Shown: positions 8,260 through 16,005 of the stretch, in pieces
Layout of the letters: each line of letters opens with the position of its first letter
How positions within the stretch are numbered: the stretch's first letter is position 1
Origin: an uncultured Oscillospiraceae bacterium
Lineage (GTDB): Bacteria; Bacillota; Clostridia; Oscillospirales; Ruminococcaceae
Assembly (NCBI GenBank): GCA_949291395.1
Contig: CASEVW010000136.1
Coordinates: 1 to 57,998 of the forward strand
Reading direction: 5' to 3'
Length of the DNA stretch: 57,998 nt
Position numbers and translations under genes: made by a program
Notes under the pieces: generated by a model
What the model was told of the DNA's origin: nothing
What the model saw: the letters and a program-made list of their open reading frames with translations, nothing else
Databases searched by the model: none

Positions 8260-9259
8260 ACGCATCCAGATCGCCCCCCAGCAGCTTGCGCTGTTGGCCG
8301 GGGTCTCTCTGTTCACCGATGCTTTTATCCAGCCCTTTGGCCGCCAGTCCGGCACTGCCAGCGCCCAGATGGGCATTCTGGCCACCGCCTGCCAGCTTTT
8401 GATCTGGTACGGGGTGTTCCTTCTTTTGCGGCGCAAGGCGGGCAGCAGGCAAAACCAGTTTGTGTGCGGCCTTCTTCTGCCAGCACTGCTGCTGGCCGCC
8501 GGGCTGGAACTGATCCAAGGGGAGCGCTTTTACAGCTATGTGATGGACAAAAACCTGGCGGTGGCCGCATTTGTGGGCATCGTTCTGGTGACGGCCTATT
8601 ACGGCGTCCATTCCGGCATGAACGCACTGAGCCGCACCGCCTCGGCCATTCTGGCGGTCAGCGCCGTTTCGGTGGTCTTTCTGGTGGTCTCGGTGGTGCC
8701 GCAGCTGCGCTTTACCAATCTGCAGCCCGCCGCGCCCGGTCTGGCGGATCTGCTTGCCGCTTTGCGCCGGCAGTTTTATCTGCCGCCGGAACTGTTCTTC
8801 TGGGCCTTTTTGCTGGAAAACACCGCAGCCCCGCCCAAGAAGGTCCATGCGCCGGCGGTGTTTCTGGGGCTGCTCAGCGTCAGCAGCCTGTTTTTCCTGA
8901 TCGGGGAGATGACTCTCGGCCCCGCTTACCAAACCCAGGAACAGCCCCTGTTCACCATTGCCCGGCTGGGCGGCATCTCGGTGTTCCGCCGGCTGGACGC
9001 ACTGCACGCCAGCGTCTGGCTGCTGCTGTTTTTGGTGAAGATCACCCTGTATTTTGCCATGGCGGTGCATCTGGCCCAACAGTTGTGTCCGGCGCTGGGC
9101 GGCCGTGGGCCGTTTTTCCTGGTGAGCGCCGGTGTGCTGCTGGTGTTTCTCTCGGCCTGGAGCCAGCAGGAGAACACCGCCTTCTGGCTGCTGCAAGCTG
9201 CGCTGGCTATTTTGCTGCTGACGATCCTGCTGATACCCAAAAAGGAGCCTGCCAAATGA
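8252..9259 (+). CDS. Spore germination permease, GerA family B subunit (GerAB/GerKB type)
   Basis: A 335-residue integral membrane protein with about ten hydrophobic segments, starting with the family-like MTERIQIAPQQLALLAGVSLF. It is the amino-acid-permease-like subunit (APC fold) of the germinant receptor and probably holds the nutrient-binding pocket. It overlaps the A subunit gene by 8 bp and the C subunit gene by 4 bp, so the three are translationally coupled. It is slightly shorter than the usual 360-370 residues. Which nutrient it senses cannot be read from the sequence. Confidence 0.88.
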   Translation: MTERIQIAPQQLALLAGVSLFTDAFIQPFGRQSGTASAQMGILATACQLLIWYGVFLLLRRKAGSRQNQFVCGLLLPALLLAAGLELIQGERFYSYVMDKNLAVAAFVGIVLVTAYYGVHSGMNALSRTASAILAVSAVSVVFLVVSVVPQLRFTNLQPAAPGLADLLAALRRQFYLPPELFFWAFLLENTAAPPKKVHAPAVFLGLLSVSSLFFLIGEMTLGPAYQTQEQPLFTIARLGGISVFRRLDALHASVWLLLFLVKITLYFAMAVHLAQQLCPALGGRGPFFLVSAGVLLVFLSAWSQQENTAFWLLQAALAILLLTILLIPKKEPAK

Positions 9260-10302
9260 AAGTATTAAAACTGCTGTTTTCGGCCCTTCTGCTGAGCGCC
9301 TTGCTGTGTGGCTGCACCCGCAGCGGCATCGGGGACAAGGTGATCGTAAAGGCCATTTTTCTGGACCAGACCGACCAATACACCGCCCATCTTTTAGTAC
9401 TGGAAGCCACCCCCAGCGCCGACGCGGGCAGCGCCGCCGAGGTGACCACTTTCCTCACCGGCAAGGGCGCCAGTCTGTACCGGGCCATCCAACAGGCGGA
9501 AGATTCCACCGTGAGCGATGTGTTTTACGGCCAAAACGAGCTGCTGTTCCTGGGCCCCGGCCTGCAGCAGGCGGACCTGTTCGCGAGCTGTGACTATCTG
9601 GCCAAAAACGCCGCCTCAGGACGGCCCAACATGGCGGTGTTCGGCATCGATGCCGCTGCCGACCGTATCCCGCTGTTGGAGGAGTCCGGCAAGGATTTCC
9701 TGGACCACATCGACCAGCTGACGGCCCAGGGCTGCTACCTGACCTATCTGTACCAGATGACCGCCCCGGACCAAAACGCCGTGCTGCCGCTGCTGCATTT
9801 AAAAGAAGAGGGCGGCGTGCAGACGGCGGGGCTGCGGGTCTACCAAAACGGCCAGGCCGCCGGCATCTGGACCGGCCCTGCCGTGGGGCTGGCCATGCTG
9901 CTGAGCGGCCAGGACCAGATCCCGCCGCTGGAACTGCAAGCGGGGGAGGAGGGACCGGTGACCGTAATTCTGCGCTCGCCCCGGCTGAGCTATGAATGCC
10001 TGCCGGAAGAGGGAACGCTCACCCTGCACATTCGGCTCACCGGCCATGTGCAGCAGGTGCTGGGGGCTGGCGGCCTTTATCAAAAAGAGGAGCGCCAGCA
10101 GATCCTGGAACAGCTCAACCGGCAGATGGAGACGGTGTTTGCGGCCATGCAGCCCGATGCCTTCGGCCCGGACTGGGACCTCTTTTTCTGGGAAAACCGC
10201 TTTCGCAACCAAAACGACGCCCTCACCCTGCAAATGGAACAGGAGGGCACGCTGTTCGAGCCTGTTCGGGTGCGTTTTTCAAGTCGATTGAAAAGCGTTT
10301 GA
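9256..10302 (+). CDS. Spore germination lipoprotein, GerA family C subunit (GerAC/GerKC type)
   Basis: A 348-residue lipoprotein: signal peptide with lipobox L-C-G-C and acylated Cys20, then the GerAC domains including YxxQNELLFLG and the C-terminal segment ending in NRFRNQNDAL. The C subunit sits on the outer face of the spore inner membrane as part of the receptor. It is the last gene of the A-B-C operon; the ATG overlaps the TGA of the B gene. A longer in-frame reading from 8464 is antagonistic to the B gene and is rejected. No convincing terminator follows before the hprK promoter. Confidence 0.88.
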   Translation: MKVLKLLFSALLLSALLCGCTRSGIGDKVIVKAIFLDQTDQYTAHLLVLEATPSADAGSAAEVTTFLTGKGASLYRAIQQAEDSTVSDVFYGQNELLFLGPGLQQADLFASCDYLAKNAASGRPNMAVFGIDAAADRIPLLEESGKDFLDHIDQLTAQGCYLTYLYQMTAPDQNAVLPLLHLKEEGGVQTAGLRVYQNGQAAGIWTGPAVGLAMLLSGQDQIPPLELQAGEEGPVTVILRSPRLSYECLPEEGTLTLHIRLTGHVQQVLGAGGLYQKEERQQILEQLNRQMETVFAAMQPDAFGPDWDLFFWENRFRNQNDALTLQMEQEGTLFEPVRVRFSSRLKSV

Positions 10303-10411
10303 ACCGCCGCAGGAGAAAATTCAAATTTTATATCTAAGAAGGATTCTCAAAATTCAGAAAAGCGCTTGCTCCATCCGCAAATGATAAATTTTTCACCGCA
10401 GAACGCTTGTC

Positions 10412-10440
10412 TTGAAACCCTGTTTGGATTATTGTATAAT
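10412..10440 (+). promoter_or_regulatory. Sigma-A promoter of the hprK operon
   Basis: TTGAAA (10412-10417), 17 bp, TATAAT (10435-10440). The 5' leader carries a small hairpin (10464-10491, CCAGAC/GTCTGG) just before the Shine-Dalgarno AGAAAGGA. Confidence 0.82.
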
Positions 10441-10512
10441 AAAATACGATTATGAATCTAAAACCAGACCTTTTGTCAAAAAAAAGTCTGGCGAAAAAGA
10501 AAGGATGTTCTT

Positions 10513-11445
10513 ATGCCGGCGTTTTCCGTTCCTCTCAGTAAGGTCGCAGAACAGCTGAACCTAGAAACGATCTATGCGCCAAAGGAACTGACCGAGATCC
10601 CCATCCAAACGGCGGACGTGAACCGCCCTGGTATCGTGCTGGCCGGTTACTACCAGTACTTTGATGCAAACCGCATCCAGATCTTTGGCATGGTGGAAAT
10701 GGCGTATCTGCAAGAGCTTCCGGAATCCACCCGGCGGGTCCATCTGGAACGCTTGTTCGAGCTCACGCCGCCCGCCGTCATTATCAGCCGTGGGTTAAAG
10801 CCTCTGCCGGAATTCATCGACTTTGCGCAGGCCTACGAAGTGCCGGTGCTGTCTTCTTCTGAGACCACTTCCACCCTGATGAGCGCCCTCATCAGCCTGC
10901 TGAACGTGGAGCTGGCCCCCCGGGTGACCCGGCACGGCGTTTTCATCGAAGTCTACGGCGAGGGAATCCTGATCCTGGGCGACAGCGGCGTTGGCAAAAG
11001 CGAGACCGCTGTGGAGCTGGTCAAGCGGGGCCACCGGCTGATCGCGGATGACGCGGTGGAGCTGCGCCGCACCTCCAGCCGCACCATCGTGGGTACCGCG
11101 CCGGAGAACATCCGCCACTTTATCGAGCTGCGGGGCATCGGTATCGTAAACGTTGCCCGCATCTTTGGTATCGGCTCGGTCAAGGTGAGCGAAAAAGTGG
11201 ATCTGGTGGTGGAGCTGGAGCCCTGGGATAAGACCAAGAACTACAGCCGCACCGGCCTGGAGACCGATTTTTACGATATCCTGGGCGTTCAGATCCCCAG
11301 CACGGTCATCCCGGTGATGCCCGGCCGTAACCTGGCGGTCATTCTGGAAACGGCCGCCATCAACAACCGCCAGAAAAAGATGGGCTATAATGCGGCCAAA
11401 GAGCTGCTGGCCCGCCTTGGCCTGGACGATGACCTAGACATCTAA
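10513..11445 (+). CDS. hprK: HPr kinase/phosphorylase
   Basis: A 310-residue bifunctional enzyme that phosphorylates and dephosphorylates Ser46 of HPr, linking glycolytic state to catabolite repression in Firmicutes. The N-terminal domain (about 1-130) is followed by the kinase domain with Walker A GDSGVGKS at 156-163, the RLIADDAVELRR segment, and the HprK signature ELRGIGIVNVARIFG. C-terminal GYNAAKELLARL is also typical. It is the first gene of an operon with a PHP phosphatase, glucokinase and murB, so the carbon-control kinase is made together with a glucose kinase. No hpr gene is in the window. Confidence 0.97.
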   Translation: MPAFSVPLSKVAEQLNLETIYAPKELTEIPIQTADVNRPGIVLAGYYQYFDANRIQIFGMVEMAYLQELPESTRRVHLERLFELTPPAVIISRGLKPLPEFIDFAQAYEVPVLSSSETTSTLMSALISLLNVELAPRVTRHGVFIEVYGEGILILGDSGVGKSETAVELVKRGHRLIADDAVELRRTSSRTIVGTAPENIRHFIELRGIGIVNVARIFGIGSVKVSEKVDLVVELEPWDKTKNYSRTGLETDFYDILGVQIPSTVIPVMPGRNLAVILETAAINNRQKKMGYNAAKELLARLGLDDDLDI

Positions 11446-11466
11446 CGCCAGGGAGGCGCATATAGT

Positions 11467-12219
11467 TTGTATCATATCGCAGCGGATCTTCACACCCACA
11501 CGCTGGTGTCCAACCACGCGTGCAACACCATCACCGAGATGGCGGCAAAAGCAAAGCGCATGGGCTACAAAGCCATCGCCATCACCGACCATGGCTGTGC
11601 CATGCCGGACTCGCCCCATCCCTGGTACTTTTACACCCTGCGCCGCCTGCCGGATGTGCTGGAAGGCATCCCGGTGCTGAAAGGCGTGGAAGCGAACGTG
11701 ATGGACATCAACGGCCGGCTGGATTTTTCCCAGGATGAGCTTGCCCAGTTCGACTGGGTCATCGCCTCTATCCACGGTGACTGCCTGCACGGGGCGCTCA
11801 CGGTGGAACAGGCCACCCGGCTGTGGCTGAACATTGCCGAAAATCCCGCCGTGGATATGATCGGCCATTCGGAACAGGCCCAGCACATGTATGACTACGA
11901 CCTTGTCACAAAAGCTTTCGCCGCCCACAACAAGGTGGTGGAGCTGAACGGCAACTCCTGCGTGGTGCGGCCAAACGGGGTAGGGAACATGAAAGCCCTA
12001 GCCCTGGCCTGCAAAAAGAATGGCTGCAAGATCGCATTGAACACCGACGCTCACTCCATTTACAGCCTGGAACAGGGCGTTTCTCATCTGTTTGGTATAC
12101 TGGAAGAGATCGATTTTCCGGAAGAATTGATCGTAAACAGCACCGGCGAACGCCTTCGCCGGGAACTGGAAGTACATAACAAAAAGATCGTGGATCGGAT
12201 CGGAGAGTTATTGATATGA
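11467..12219 (+). CDS. PHP-domain phosphatase (YcdX-like)
   Basis: A 250-residue single-domain PHP protein. Metal-binding motifs seen: AADLHTHTLVSNHA (HxH near the N terminus), AITDHG, EANVM, ASIHGD, GHSEQ, ELNGNS and NTDAHS. This set is that of YcdX-type trinuclear-metal phosphatases, so phosphoester hydrolysis is likely; the substrate is unknown. Translation starts at a TTG (11467) with GGGAGG 9 bp upstream and no better alternative. It overlaps the glucokinase gene by 4 bp (ATGA) and is 21 bp after hprK. Confidence 0.88.
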   Translation: MYHIAADLHTHTLVSNHACNTITEMAAKAKRMGYKAIAITDHGCAMPDSPHPWYFYTLRRLPDVLEGIPVLKGVEANVMDINGRLDFSQDELAQFDWVIASIHGDCLHGALTVEQATRLWLNIAENPAVDMIGHSEQAQHMYDYDLVTKAFAAHNKVVELNGNSCVVRPNGVGNMKALALACKKNGCKIALNTDAHSIYSLEQGVSHLFGILEEIDFPEELIVNSTGERLRRELEVHNKKIVDRIGELLI

Positions 12220-13181
12220 AAAAGTACACCATTGGCGTTGATCTGGGCGGCACCACCATTACCGCCGGTATCGTGGACGAGGACTTCAAGGTCCTGCACA
12301 AATGCACCTGTGACACCGACCTTCCCCAGCCGGAAGAGGTGATCGAGGAAAAGATCGCAAATCTTTGCCGCCAGGTGCTGGTGGAAAGCAGCCTGACGCT
12401 GGACGATCTGCTGTGGGTGGGCATTGGCACCCCTGGCAGCGTGAACAGCCGCACCGGCATTGTGGACTTCAACGCAAATTTCGGCTACTACGATTGGGCC
12501 CTGCGGGAGAATATGGAAAAACGCCTGGGCTGCAAGGTCTATATTGAAAACGACGCCAACGCCGCGGCCTATGGCGAGTACATTGCAGGCGGCGCCCGGG
12601 GCGCCCGGTATGCCGTTGTCATCACCCTGGGCACCGGCATCGGCGGCGGTATCATCATCGACGGCAAGATATTCGCCGGCTTCAACTACGCCGGCGCCGA
12701 GCTGGGCCACATGGTCATCCAGAAGGATGGCCGCCCCTGCATGTGCGGCCGAAACGGCTGCTGGGAGAAGTACGCTTCTGCCCGCGCCCTGGCGGAGGAC
12801 ACCAAAGCCGCCATGCTGTCCCACCCCAAAAACATGATGTGGGACCTGGTGGACGGCGACATCAGCAAGGTGTGTGCCAAGACCGCCTTTGACGGCATGG
12901 CTGCCGGCGACGAGCTGGCCACCCTGCTCATCAACAAATATGTGGAATACATCGCCTGCGGCCTGACCAACGTGGTCAACATCTTCCAGCCGGAGATCGT
13001 GTGCATCGGCGGCGGTGTTTCCAAGCAGGGCGAAGTCCTGCTTGCCCCGGTGCGCAAATTGGTGGACTGGGAAGATTATGCCCGTGACGGCAAGCACCGT
13101 GTGACCATCAAACCCGCCGAGCTGTTCAACGACGCCGGTGTTGTGGGCGCTGCCTGGCTGGGCAATCAGGAAAAACTTTGA
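12216..13181 (+). CDS. glcK: Glucokinase, ROK family
   Basis: A 321-residue ROK kinase that phosphorylates glucose to glucose 6-phosphate. The N-terminal phosphate-binding GVDLGGTTITAGIVD, the catalytic END in IENDANAAAYGEY, the GLGTGIGGGI-type loop (TLGTGIGGGIIIDG), and the zinc motif CMCGRNGCWEKYAS are all present. There is no N-terminal helix-turn-helix, so it is a kinase and not a ROK repressor. It overlaps the preceding PHP gene by 4 bp and precedes murB by 20 bp. Glucose enters here by a route that needs a cytoplasmic kinase. Confidence 0.95.
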   Translation: MKKYTIGVDLGGTTITAGIVDEDFKVLHKCTCDTDLPQPEEVIEEKIANLCRQVLVESSLTLDDLLWVGIGTPGSVNSRTGIVDFNANFGYYDWALRENMEKRLGCKVYIENDANAAAYGEYIAGGARGARYAVVITLGTGIGGGIIIDGKIFAGFNYAGAELGHMVIQKDGRPCMCGRNGCWEKYASARALAEDTKAAMLSHPKNMMWDLVDGDISKVCAKTAFDGMAAGDELATLLINKYVEYIACGLTNVVNIFQPEIVCIGGGVSKQGEVLLAPVRKLVDWEDYARDGKHRVTIKPAELFNDAGVVGAAWLGNQEKL

Positions 13182-13201
13182 TTTTATCAGGAGGCGCTTT
13201 T

Positions 13202-14107
13202 ATGGAGTGCATGGAATCGATCAAGACCCAATTTACCAACGCGGGTATCCCGTATACCTGCAACGAACCCCTTGCACGCCATACAAGTTTTCAGATCGGC
13301 GGCCCGGCGGCTCTGTTCTGCACCCCGCAAAGCCAGGAGCAGCTGGTGCAGGCGGTGAAGCTGCTGCACGATGCGGGCCAGCGGTATTACATTTTGGGCA
13401 GAGGCTCGAACCTGCTGTTCAGCGACGCCGGCTTTGACGGGGTCATCCTCTCCACCACCGTGATCCCGCCTGTGATCCAGGTGGAAGGGGACTGCATCAC
13501 CGCCAGTGCGGGCGCTTCGTTGAAAGAAGTGTGTGAAGCGGCGCTGGCCCACGGCCTCACCGGGCTGGAATTTGCCTACGGCATCCCCGGCAGCATTGGC
13601 GGGGCAGTGTATATGAATGCGGGCGCTTACGGCGGCGAGACCCGGGACGTGCTGGCCCAGGTGGAATTTTTGGACGATGAGGGCCAGGTGCGCAGCCTTC
13701 CGGCGGACCAGCTGGAACTGGGCTACCGCACCAGCATTTTCGCCCGCACCGGCTGGTGCGTGCTGAAGGCTTCGATGCGGCTTCGGCCGGGCGATCCCCA
13801 GGCCATCCGGGCCAAGATGGAAGACCTGATGCAGCGCCGCCGGGAAAAGCAGCCGCTGGAATACCCCAGTGCCGGCAGCGCCTTCAAACGGCCGGAGGGC
13901 GCCTTTGCGGGCGGCCTCATCGACCAGTGCGGCCTGCGGGGCTTCCGGGTGGGCGATGCGGCCATCAGCGAAAAGCACTGCGGCTTTATCGTCAATCTGG
14001 GCCATGCCACCTGTGCGGACGTGCTGGAACTGGCCCGCCAGGTGAGCGAAAAAGTAAAACAAGATACCGGCTTCGTTTTGGAAAAGGAGATCCGGGTCGT
14101 AGAGTAA
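13202..14107 (+). CDS. murB: UDP-N-acetylenolpyruvoylglucosamine reductase
   Basis: A 301-residue FAD enzyme that reduces UDP-GlcNAc-enolpyruvate to UDP-MurNAc in peptidoglycan synthesis. Motifs: HTSFQIGGPA, ILGRGSNLLFSD (FAD binding), YGIPGSIGGAVYMNAGAYGGE, and the GSAFKRPEGAFAGGLIDQ segment that carries the catalytic serine of type II MurB. Start at 13202 with AGGAGGCG 7-8 bp before; the frame opens at 13178 but has no ribosome binding site there. Last gene of the hprK group, followed by a hairpin. Confidence 0.96.
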   Translation: MECMESIKTQFTNAGIPYTCNEPLARHTSFQIGGPAALFCTPQSQEQLVQAVKLLHDAGQRYYILGRGSNLLFSDAGFDGVILSTTVIPPVIQVEGDCITASAGASLKEVCEAALAHGLTGLEFAYGIPGSIGGAVYMNAGAYGGETRDVLAQVEFLDDEGQVRSLPADQLELGYRTSIFARTGWCVLKASMRLRPGDPQAIRAKMEDLMQRRREKQPLEYPSAGSAFKRPEGAFAGGLIDQCGLRGFRVGDAAISEKHCGFIVNLGHATCADVLELARQVSEKVKQDTGFVLEKEIRVVE

Positions 14108-14114
14108 AAACACA

Positions 14115-14154
14115 CAGGCTGACCGGCCGCTGTAACAAGCGGTCGGTCAGCCTG
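14115..14154 (+). terminator. Stable hairpin after murB (weak or partial terminator)
   Basis: Stem CAGGCTGACCG-G-CCGCT / AGCGG-T-CGGTCAGCCTG, but no T-run follows. It may be an RNA stability or processing element between murB and rapZ and not a full terminator. Confidence 0.5.
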
Positions 14155-14202
14155 CCTATAAAACTGATCGGATCGTAAAATGCACGGGGAGGAATACGAA
14201 CA

Positions 14203-15066
14203 ATGGAACTGCTGGTGGTGACAGGGCTTTCCGGCGCCGGTAAATCGCTTGCGGTGAACGCGCTGGAGGACATTGGCTATTTTTGCATCGACAACATCCC
14301 TGCCGGGCTGGTGCCGCGGTTGCTGGACTTTGCCCTGCAGGGCGAGACCATGCTGGACAAGGTGGCCGTTGTGCTGGACATTCGGGGCTGCCGCACCACA
14401 GAGGACGTGCGCAAGGCCCTCACCAGCATGGATCAGCGGGAAGTGCCCTACCAGGTGCTGTTTTTGGACGCATCGGACGAGGTGCTGACCCGCCGCTACA
14501 AAGAGACCCGCCGCATCCACCCCCTCACCATCCAGGAAAACTGTTCCATCGGTGAGGCGATCCAGAAAGAGCGCCAGATCCTGCATCCCTTGTACGAGCG
14601 GGCGGACTTTGTGGTGGATACCTCACTGCTTTCCGCCGCACAAAACAAAGAGCGGATCTGCAGCCTGTTTTTGCAGCAAAACCAGAAGGCGATGGTGCTG
14701 TCCATCCTTTCCTTTGGCTTCAAATACGGGCTGCCCAAAGAGGCGGACATCGTGCTGGATGTGCGCTGCCTGCCCAACCCCTTCTATATCCCGGAACTGA
14801 AGGAAAAGACTGGCCTTGACCAGGAAGTGGTGGACTACGTGATGCAGTTCGAGCAATCCCAGCAGCTGTTGCAGCGCATCCTCTCGCTGCTGGAGTTTTC
14901 GCTGCCCCTCTATGTGAAAGAGGGCAAGAGCCAGCTTACCGTGGCGGTGGGCTGCACCGGCGGTAAGCACCGGTCCATCACCTTTGCCCGCAAGATCGCG
15001 GAGCACTGCCAAAAACTGGGCTATGCACCCATCGTACATCACCGGGATGCAAAACGTGTATTTTAA
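14203..15066 (+). CDS. rapZ: RNase adapter protein RapZ / nucleotide-binding protein YvcJ
   Basis: A 287-residue P-loop protein: Walker A GLSGAGKS at residues 8-15, the DNIPAGLVPRLL segment, the ETRRIHPL motif, and the C-terminal CTGGKHRS signature of the RapZ/YvcJ family. In enterobacteria RapZ guides RNase E to glmZ; in Firmicutes YvcJ hydrolyses GTP and its role is less clear. It is followed directly by whiA (21 bp), the normal Firmicute neighbourhood, but yvcK, usually between them, is missing. Shine-Dalgarno GGGGAGGA precedes the ATG. Confidence 0.95.
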   Translation: MELLVVTGLSGAGKSLAVNALEDIGYFCIDNIPAGLVPRLLDFALQGETMLDKVAVVLDIRGCRTTEDVRKALTSMDQREVPYQVLFLDASDEVLTRRYKETRRIHPLTIQENCSIGEAIQKERQILHPLYERADFVVDTSLLSAAQNKERICSLFLQQNQKAMVLSILSFGFKYGLPKEADIVLDVRCLPNPFYIPELKEKTGLDQEVVDYVMQFEQSQQLLQRILSLLEFSLPLYVKEGKSQLTVAVGCTGGKHRSITFARKIAEHCQKLGYAPIVHHRDAKRVF

Positions 15067-15087
15067 ATCAGAAAGGGCAAAGCAACT

Positions 15088-16005
15088 ATGAGTTTTGCGC
15101 AGGACGTAAAAAACGAGATCGTTCAAAAAAAGCTCACACGGCCCTGCTGTGTGGTGGCGGCCAGTTACGGCATCGCTTGTTTCAGCCGCTTTTTTGACGC
15201 CCGGGGCGTGGTGCTGCAAACCGAGTCCGGCAGTGTAGCGCAGTTTGCAAAACGCGTCTTTCATCTGGCCGGGGTGGAAGGGCAGCTCACCAGCAAGGAG
15301 CGCCCCAGCGGGCCGGTGTATGAGTTCAAGGTGGACCAGCCGGACCAGGTGCAGAAAATGCTGGAGCTGTTCCACTGTTCACCGGACCAGATCAGCCTGC
15401 GCATCGACCCCTCGCTGCTGCGCTGCAAACAGTGCGCCGCCGCCTTTGTTTCGGCGGCCTTTGTCTGCTGCGGCACCATGACCGACCCCAGCAAGGAGTA
15501 CAACCTGGAATTCCTATCCAACCGGCATAATTTGGCCCGGGATCTGGAGGGCATCCTGGCGGAGCACGAGTTTCGGCCGCACCGCACCCTGCGCAAGGGC
15601 GTGAACGTGGTGTACATTAAGGCCAGCGAACAGATCGAAGAGCTTTTGGCCTTTATGGGGGCGGGCAGCGCCGCCATGGAGATCATGAATCACAAGGTGA
15701 TCAAGGAGCTGCGCAACAAGACCAACCGGCTCACCAACTGCGAGACCGCCAACATGGACAAGACCGCAACGGCGAACGTGCAGGTGGTGCGGGCCATCAA
15801 CTATCTGAAGGAAAACGACGCTTTTGACGCCCTCAGCGAGCCGCTGCGCCAGGCGGCCCAGCTGCGGCTGGACTGGCCCGAGCTTTCGCTGGCACAGCTT
15901 GCGGAAAAAAGCGAAACGCCCATCAGCAAATCCGGGCTTTCACACCGGTTGAAAAAGATCGAGCGCCTGGCGCTGGATATGCAGCAAAGGAGAGCGAATG
16001 GCTGA
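15088..16005 (+). CDS. whiA: DNA-binding protein WhiA
   Basis: A 305-residue protein with the two-part WhiA build: an N-terminal LAGLIDADG homing-endonuclease-like domain (MSFAQDVKNEI..., about 1-215) without nuclease function, and a C-terminal helix-turn-helix (about 220-300) with the conserved NRLTNCETANMDKT, ELSLAQLAE and PISKSGLSHRLKKIE motifs. In Gram-positive bacteria WhiA influences cell division and chromosome segregation. It overlaps dnaE by 8 bp, an arrangement that would tie its expression to the replicative polymerase. Confidence 0.96.
   Translation: MSFAQDVKNEIVQKKLTRPCCVVAASYGIACFSRFFDARGVVLQTESGSVAQFAKRVFHLAGVEGQLTSKERPSGPVYEFKVDQPDQVQKMLELFHCSPDQISLRIDPSLLRCKQCAAAFVSAAFVCCGTMTDPSKEYNLEFLSNRHNLARDLEGILAEHEFRPHRTLRKGVNVVYIKASEQIEELLAFMGAGSAAMEIMNHKVIKELRNKTNRLTNCETANMDKTATANVQVVRAINYLKENDAFDALSEPLRQAAQLRLDWPELSLAQLAEKSETPISKSGLSHRLKKIERLALDMQQRRANG

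Noticed and set aside
10464..10491. Regulatory attenuator before hprK
   Set aside because: The hairpin is short and has no T-run; a terminator or riboswitch is not supported.
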